Below, in pieces: positions 59,405 through 64,000 of a stretch of 64,000 nt of DNA. Position numbers and translations under genes: made by a program. The DNA comes from Neodiprion pinetum. Its lineage: Eukaryota > Arthropoda > Insecta > Hymenoptera > Diprionidae. The stretch's first letter is position 1. Each line of letters starts with the position of its first letter. The notes beneath the pieces were generated by a model that saw nothing but the letters and a program-made list of their open reading frames with translations, did no database searches and had not been told where the DNA came from. Location: the NCBI RefSeq assembly GCF_021155775.2, contig NC_060232.1, positions 4,099,257-4,163,256 on the forward strand. Reading direction: 5' to 3'.

Positions 59405-59580
59405 AAGGTTGGTAACGTTATTGGAATGATTCACGTGTCGGTGAAATCGTTATTTCGTAATTTTAGGAATGTTGAAAAACTGGTAAATTATGATGTAGAG
59501 CAAAGCGTTGTACTCGTAGTTTGAAAAGTTGACTACTTCAAAGTCACTGTAAAATTGAAAGTTAAACGTTCTTTCTTGCC
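59405..59580. mobile_element. Diverged member of the AAGTTAGTAACG repeat family
   Basis: Begins AAGGTTGGTAACGTTATTGG and includes TTATTTCGTAATTTTAGGAA, GGTAAATTATGATG and ACTACTTCAAAGTCACTG, colinear with the copy at 45305. Its reverse complement resembles the right part of the 55712-55850 element. The right edge is not clear. Confidence 0.55.
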
Positions 59581-59984
59581 GAGTGAGATGATATTATTCT
59601 GTTTAATTAATGAAGACTACGTATATAGATATTACAGGCATTTTTATTTTTTTTAACGAAATTGTATGGCGGGTATTTTTATTTAACGTCTTTTTTTTTA
59701 TATGAAGCTGCTTCTGGAAGAGGATAATTTTTTGGCACTAAAATTCGAAACATCTTTGCCAGAGAAACGATAATTTTTCTTATCAATTTCTGACGGTCAA
59801 TAAATTCAGAACCTTTATCCACGTTTTTGTATTGGACATTTATCTCGAGCAGTTTAAAAAAACGTTCGGTTTATAGTGTGAACAATTTCTCAGGCGAAAT
59901 ATGATAATAATTACAACGTGCAACTGCAATATCATCCGGATTTTAATTGTATTAACCACCGTGCAAAAATGGCGTACACTTATT

Positions 59985-60420
59985 ACCGTTACAAAGATCA
60001 CAAATTGATTACAATGATTGTAGGTGTTACAGAAACATTGCAAAGTACGGAGCAAGATTACAAATATTACAAAAGATTACAAACGTTTACAGAAATGGTA
60101 AAGATTGCAAAGAATTGCTGACATTGCAAAAGGTTAATGGAATTGCAAGATGATTTGAAGGATAACAGCAAGGTTACAAAAGATTACAAACAATCAGAGT
60201 GATTGCAAGGATTACAAAAAATCACAAAAATTGCAAGGGTTAAAACTGGTTACAGGTATTATAGAAATATTACAGAGATTACAAAGATTACCTAAGATTA
60301 TAGGTATGGAGATTGTAAAAACATAACAGGGAATACAATAGAGTACAAAGAATACAAAAGATTACAAGGAATACAAAAAATTACAAAAAATACATGAGAT
60401 TACAGTAACCCGTTTACACC
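59985..60420. repeat. Degenerate minisatellite built on GATTACAAA
   Basis: GATTACAAA, ATTGCAAAG and AATACAAAA words repeat about every 8-15 bases for more than 400 bp. The array is A-rich on the plus strand and decays at both ends. Confidence 0.75.
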
Positions 60421-63400
60421 AGATTACAGCGGTGATTAATTACATCGTTAGACATTCGTTTTTGAATTTGTTTCTTTTTTTCTTGTTCATCATCTGTATG
60501 ATTATTCCGCACTCTGGGATTTTTACGCGGTAAAATCGGTGTTAATCGACTTCTGTCTTTTGAAGAAGAAAAAAAAACAACCAGAGACGAGGATTCGTTC
60601 TTTGACGACTGACTGACTAAACGAGGTTGGTTTGTTTTGATTGGACCACCGAGACGCTCGGGATCATCTACGACTGATCTCGATTCATGCCGTAGCGTGA
60701 AATTTCGTCACAGCCTTTGCGGTGTAGGCCTGGGTTCCATCTCCCCGGGGTTCCGTACGCCAACCGGAAGATAGCGTAAGAAATTGCGCAAGTTTTTTGT
60801 CCAAACGGCTGCATGCCGCTGCTGCTGTTGCTGCTGGCGTTTCGGCAATTCAACGATAAAAGTCACGTTTCCCAACTTCGTGTTTCTTTGTTTATAGGAG
60901 ACGTTTATATGTCGGCTTTATCTGACACAGTCGTAACTAACTTTTGTGTATGGTCGATTTTAGGAGCAACTTCAGAGCGGATTCTCTGTCACTGTACAGG
61001 TGTAGCGAAGAATTTTGCAGAGACATTCTCATCCGTAACAATGAAGCGTAAATTTTTTTTCGTATGAATTATTCGCCTCCGTCGTCCTAGAGTTTAGTTA
61101 TACAGCATTCTCAAGAAATAAAAACATCATTTTTGTATATTACAACGAGCATTGTGATTCGACTGGAAATTTCTTTGATGTTTGAATTTTAATTTCGCTA
61201 CAAAAATTATTCAGCTCGAAATCCGTTGACCGTAACAGATTCGCGCCTTTAAATAATTGAAAAAAATGAATCAGTGATTTATACTACTGTAGAACGATTT
61301 TGTGGTCATTTCCAAGATTTAATAACAATTGTGTTGTTGAATTAACTGAGGGTAGTGTCAGATTAATACCAAATTATGGTCTATAGAAATACATACTGCA
61401 AAATTTCATAAACGTTTTTAGAATTCGTAAAATTCAGGGTTAAAAAATATTCACTTTTTATACCACGGTAACCTTGTCAGTTACATCAATGAAACTAGAC
61501 AAGCTTCACAGCTCCGCAAGCTTAACGAAATTGTTTGAAATCAAAGCTCAAATCGCTTAGACTTGAATATGAAATTGTTTGAAATCGTTTAAAATCGTTG
61601 GAAATCACTGATCATCTTGAAAATTGAAATAATTTAAAATTATTGAAATCTTCCAATCCACGCTTCCGAATATCTCCGAAATGATTTTTAGCAAGCTTCG
61701 TTTTCGTCACGTTTCTTCTTTCCCCGCTATCTGTAATCATACGTCGAATGCTTCTTCAAAGCTTTACAGGAAGCATAAAAGTAGGAAGTAAAAGTGCCGA
61801 GCAAGCCTTCGTTACGCCCTGGGAGAGGAGGAAGTCGCTCACCTACCAACATCCGAGTTTCCTCGGCCTCCGCGGGGGTGGAAAATAAGGCCCTCTTCTC
61901 ACCCCTCGGCGAAGTCGTTAGTGGCTCGCTGTAAGGAGGTCACCCTCCGCCTCTCGGGAACTCGAGGGACGAGATCCTCTCGCCCACGGCACTCGTCGTC
62001 TTTCCTCCCTCCTCCCTCCTTTTTCTTTCTTCCAAACTCGACGGGTGGCGACGTCATGCCTTGGACCAAAAATCGAGCCCTTTCTCTCTCCCTCTCCCTC
62101 CCTCTCCCTCCCTCTTTCTCATTCTTTCTCTCTCTCTTCTCGCCTCGACTCGGATGCGGATCATGTGCAGCGGAAAGAAGGGGATAAGGAGGGAGGGATT
62201 ATACGACCGGAAACAAAGGGTTAAATTAATACTCACGGGTGTTCGCGACGCCGCCGCCTCTGGATCATCCGGCTAGACTATCGACACGTGTGTTGTAAGC
62301 ATGATGTATGCAGCCGTTTTTTCATATCTATCATTGCATTCATTGCTCGCTAGTCGTTTTATTATTGTCGCAAAGTTTAATAATCAATATACGAAAACAG
62401 TTAGTACAGATTTTAATTAATTACTGTTTGAAAATATACAAAAAAAATTATTTCATATTTCTGGATCGATTTTATTGCCAATTTTTTGATCTTTTATGCT
62501 ATTAGTATGAGTAAAATTTCATATTGTTTCAACAAGTTTTCACGTTAAACGTTAATTGTTTGTTATTATTTATTGTAATATTCGATTAACGGATTATAAC
62601 GTTTTACGCGATAGTTGAAACCGAAGAAAAACGATGACGTAATTGAGTTTATTTTTATCGTGATATTTTTTACTACAAGCTTCCCAATTCCTCATTTTTC
62701 TTTCTTTCTTTCTTATTTTTTATTTTTGTCAGTTTGATTCCAAGTCTAATTATACCGTCATTTTCTGCCGTCTTTTGGCTTATAATTACCGCATAGACGG
62801 TATACTATAATATTTGTATAACGTTCTCGTTTGAAAAACGGAATTCATTTCGTATACCCTGCGGGGATTCGGGTTTGGACTGACTTTTGAATGGCTGAAT
62901 GAAGGAGGAGGGAATCAGTTGCGAATGAATGAAGAAGCGATTAGTACGCAGGTATAATGGTGAATAAAAGGCGTGCGGCATGCGCGTGTACCTGTGATCC
63001 GGTATTACGTCGCATCACGTCACAGATAGCATCGCATCCCGGCGTATCTCGCTGCATCGGTCGATTCGAAAGTGCGGGGAAAAAAACAAGGAAGAGAGAA
63101 AGAGAGAATGAACGAATGATGATTTATTATTCCAAGTCGAACTGTAGGGTACAAAGTGTACGTGAGCAACTTGAACGCAATTTTCAATCATTTATAGTGT
63201 TGGTTGGAACCATGTCTGCATAATTAATGATAAAAGTTGAAAATAAAGAAAGAAATGGATAAGTTTATTCATCCATGTAGCAATGCTGGATAAGGATATC
63301 CTTGTATGATTTACAAAAAAGGTAACTCACAAGACAAGAAGAGAAATTTACACAGGTATAAGTTAACTTAAGCGAAGATCGAGTACAGAAAAATTAATAA

Positions 63401-64000
63401 ATAAATTGAATCGGATCAATAGAGATAGACAGATATTTATTGTTCATCGAATAGCGATGTTGTACGATATTGTGACAGAGATGGGAAAAGAGTGCCAACG
63501 ACGTAGAAAACAATAAAAGCAGCGAGGACGGAAAAAAAAAACAAAAAGAAAAGGTAGAGACAAAGAGAGAGATTAAAAACTTTAGGATTGAAACTTTGTG
63601 ACGCATTATGCATGCGGTAAGAAATCGCGCATGGGCGTAATTAGAATACTATTGTATTATCATATTTTCGGGGCAATTTTAACAACTAACGATGCGGTAT
63701 CTGCACAATTCATTGATAAAATACGATACAGTACAATAATGTTGACGAGAATGAATTTATTAAATTCACCAAGTGTACAACTCATTTAAAATACACGTTC
63801 AGCGTGCTCGTTACAAAGAACACATTTCATCGGATTTGTTTAAACTGCGGAGTTTTGTCACCGCATTAAGCATGAAAAATTTCTAATCGCATTCTATTTT
63901 TGTTTACGGAAAGCACGATATAAAACGTATTGTTTATTATATGTCTTTATGTTCCTTCGGTTATTTGTGAAAAAGTTTTAACATATTTTGATTGTAGAGT

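Larger units (their letters stand above)
44456..64000. other. 19.5-kb stretch without supported coding sequence
   Basis: AT-rich DNA with many microsatellites and open frames of under 170 codons, none showing a domain. It may be the first intron of the gene started at about 44380, or intergenic regulatory DNA. Contents noted separately: a tandem duplication, a small inverted-repeat element and relatives, and an ATTACAAA minisatellite. Confidence 0.5.

Noticed and set aside
60813..61067. ATG followed by a Leu run, resembling a signal peptide
   Set aside because: The Leu run is a CTG microsatellite, and the rest of the frame has no recognisable protein or donor site.

Overview
The window is nuclear DNA of an arthropod, very probably an insect. 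The protein-coding genes are split by GT-AG introns, the introns are AT-rich with many CpG and simple repeats, and the two recognisable genes are animal genes. The abundance of CG dinucleotides together with very short introns in the housekeeping gene fits a hymenopteran, but the order is an inference. There is no bacterial or viral gene organisation.

Region 1 (1-38826 and its 3' UTR) is most of one plus-strand gene for a kainate-type ionotropic glutamate receptor subunit. Sixteen coding exon positions were read directly by joining reading frames across splice sites (7446-7697 to 38737-38826). They encode 871 residues in continuous phase: most of the amino-terminal domain, the S1 and S2 halves of the agonist-binding domain, M1, the pore loop with an unedited Gln codon, M3, M4 and a Gln-rich cytoplasmic tail. 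The first exons (signal peptide and about the first 80-100 residues) were not found and probably lie before the window. The striking feature is that one exon position is duplicated. Two 204-bp exons, 27185-27388 and 28441-28644, both phase 0-0 and about 65 percent identical in protein, encode the same part of S1. This looks like a pair of mutually exclusive exons giving receptors with two different agonist-binding lobes. The 3' end also offers alternative C-termini.

Region 2 (40817-43268) is a complete, compact nine-exon plus-strand gene for USP39 (Sad1/SNUT2), a 507-residue catalytically dead ubiquitin-protease-fold protein of the U4/U6.U5 tri-snRNP. It has an intact ZnF-UBP domain and Asp where active proteases have the catalytic Cys.

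Region 3 (about 43300-64000) contains no coding exon I can support. A GC-rich stretch at about 44100-44455 looks like a promoter with a noncoding first exon ending at a strong donor, and the following 19.5 kb could be its first intron or regulatory DNA. It is rich in TA, CA and CATA microsatellites and holds a small inverted-repeat element with 22-bp perfect termini and several diverged relatives.

Scattered through the receptor introns are at least four long imperfect inverted repeats (foldback or MITE-like elements) and a degenerate minisatellite. A second minisatellite lies in region 3. These explain much of the structure not accounted for by genes. The two genes are neighbours on the same strand but no functional link between them is implied.
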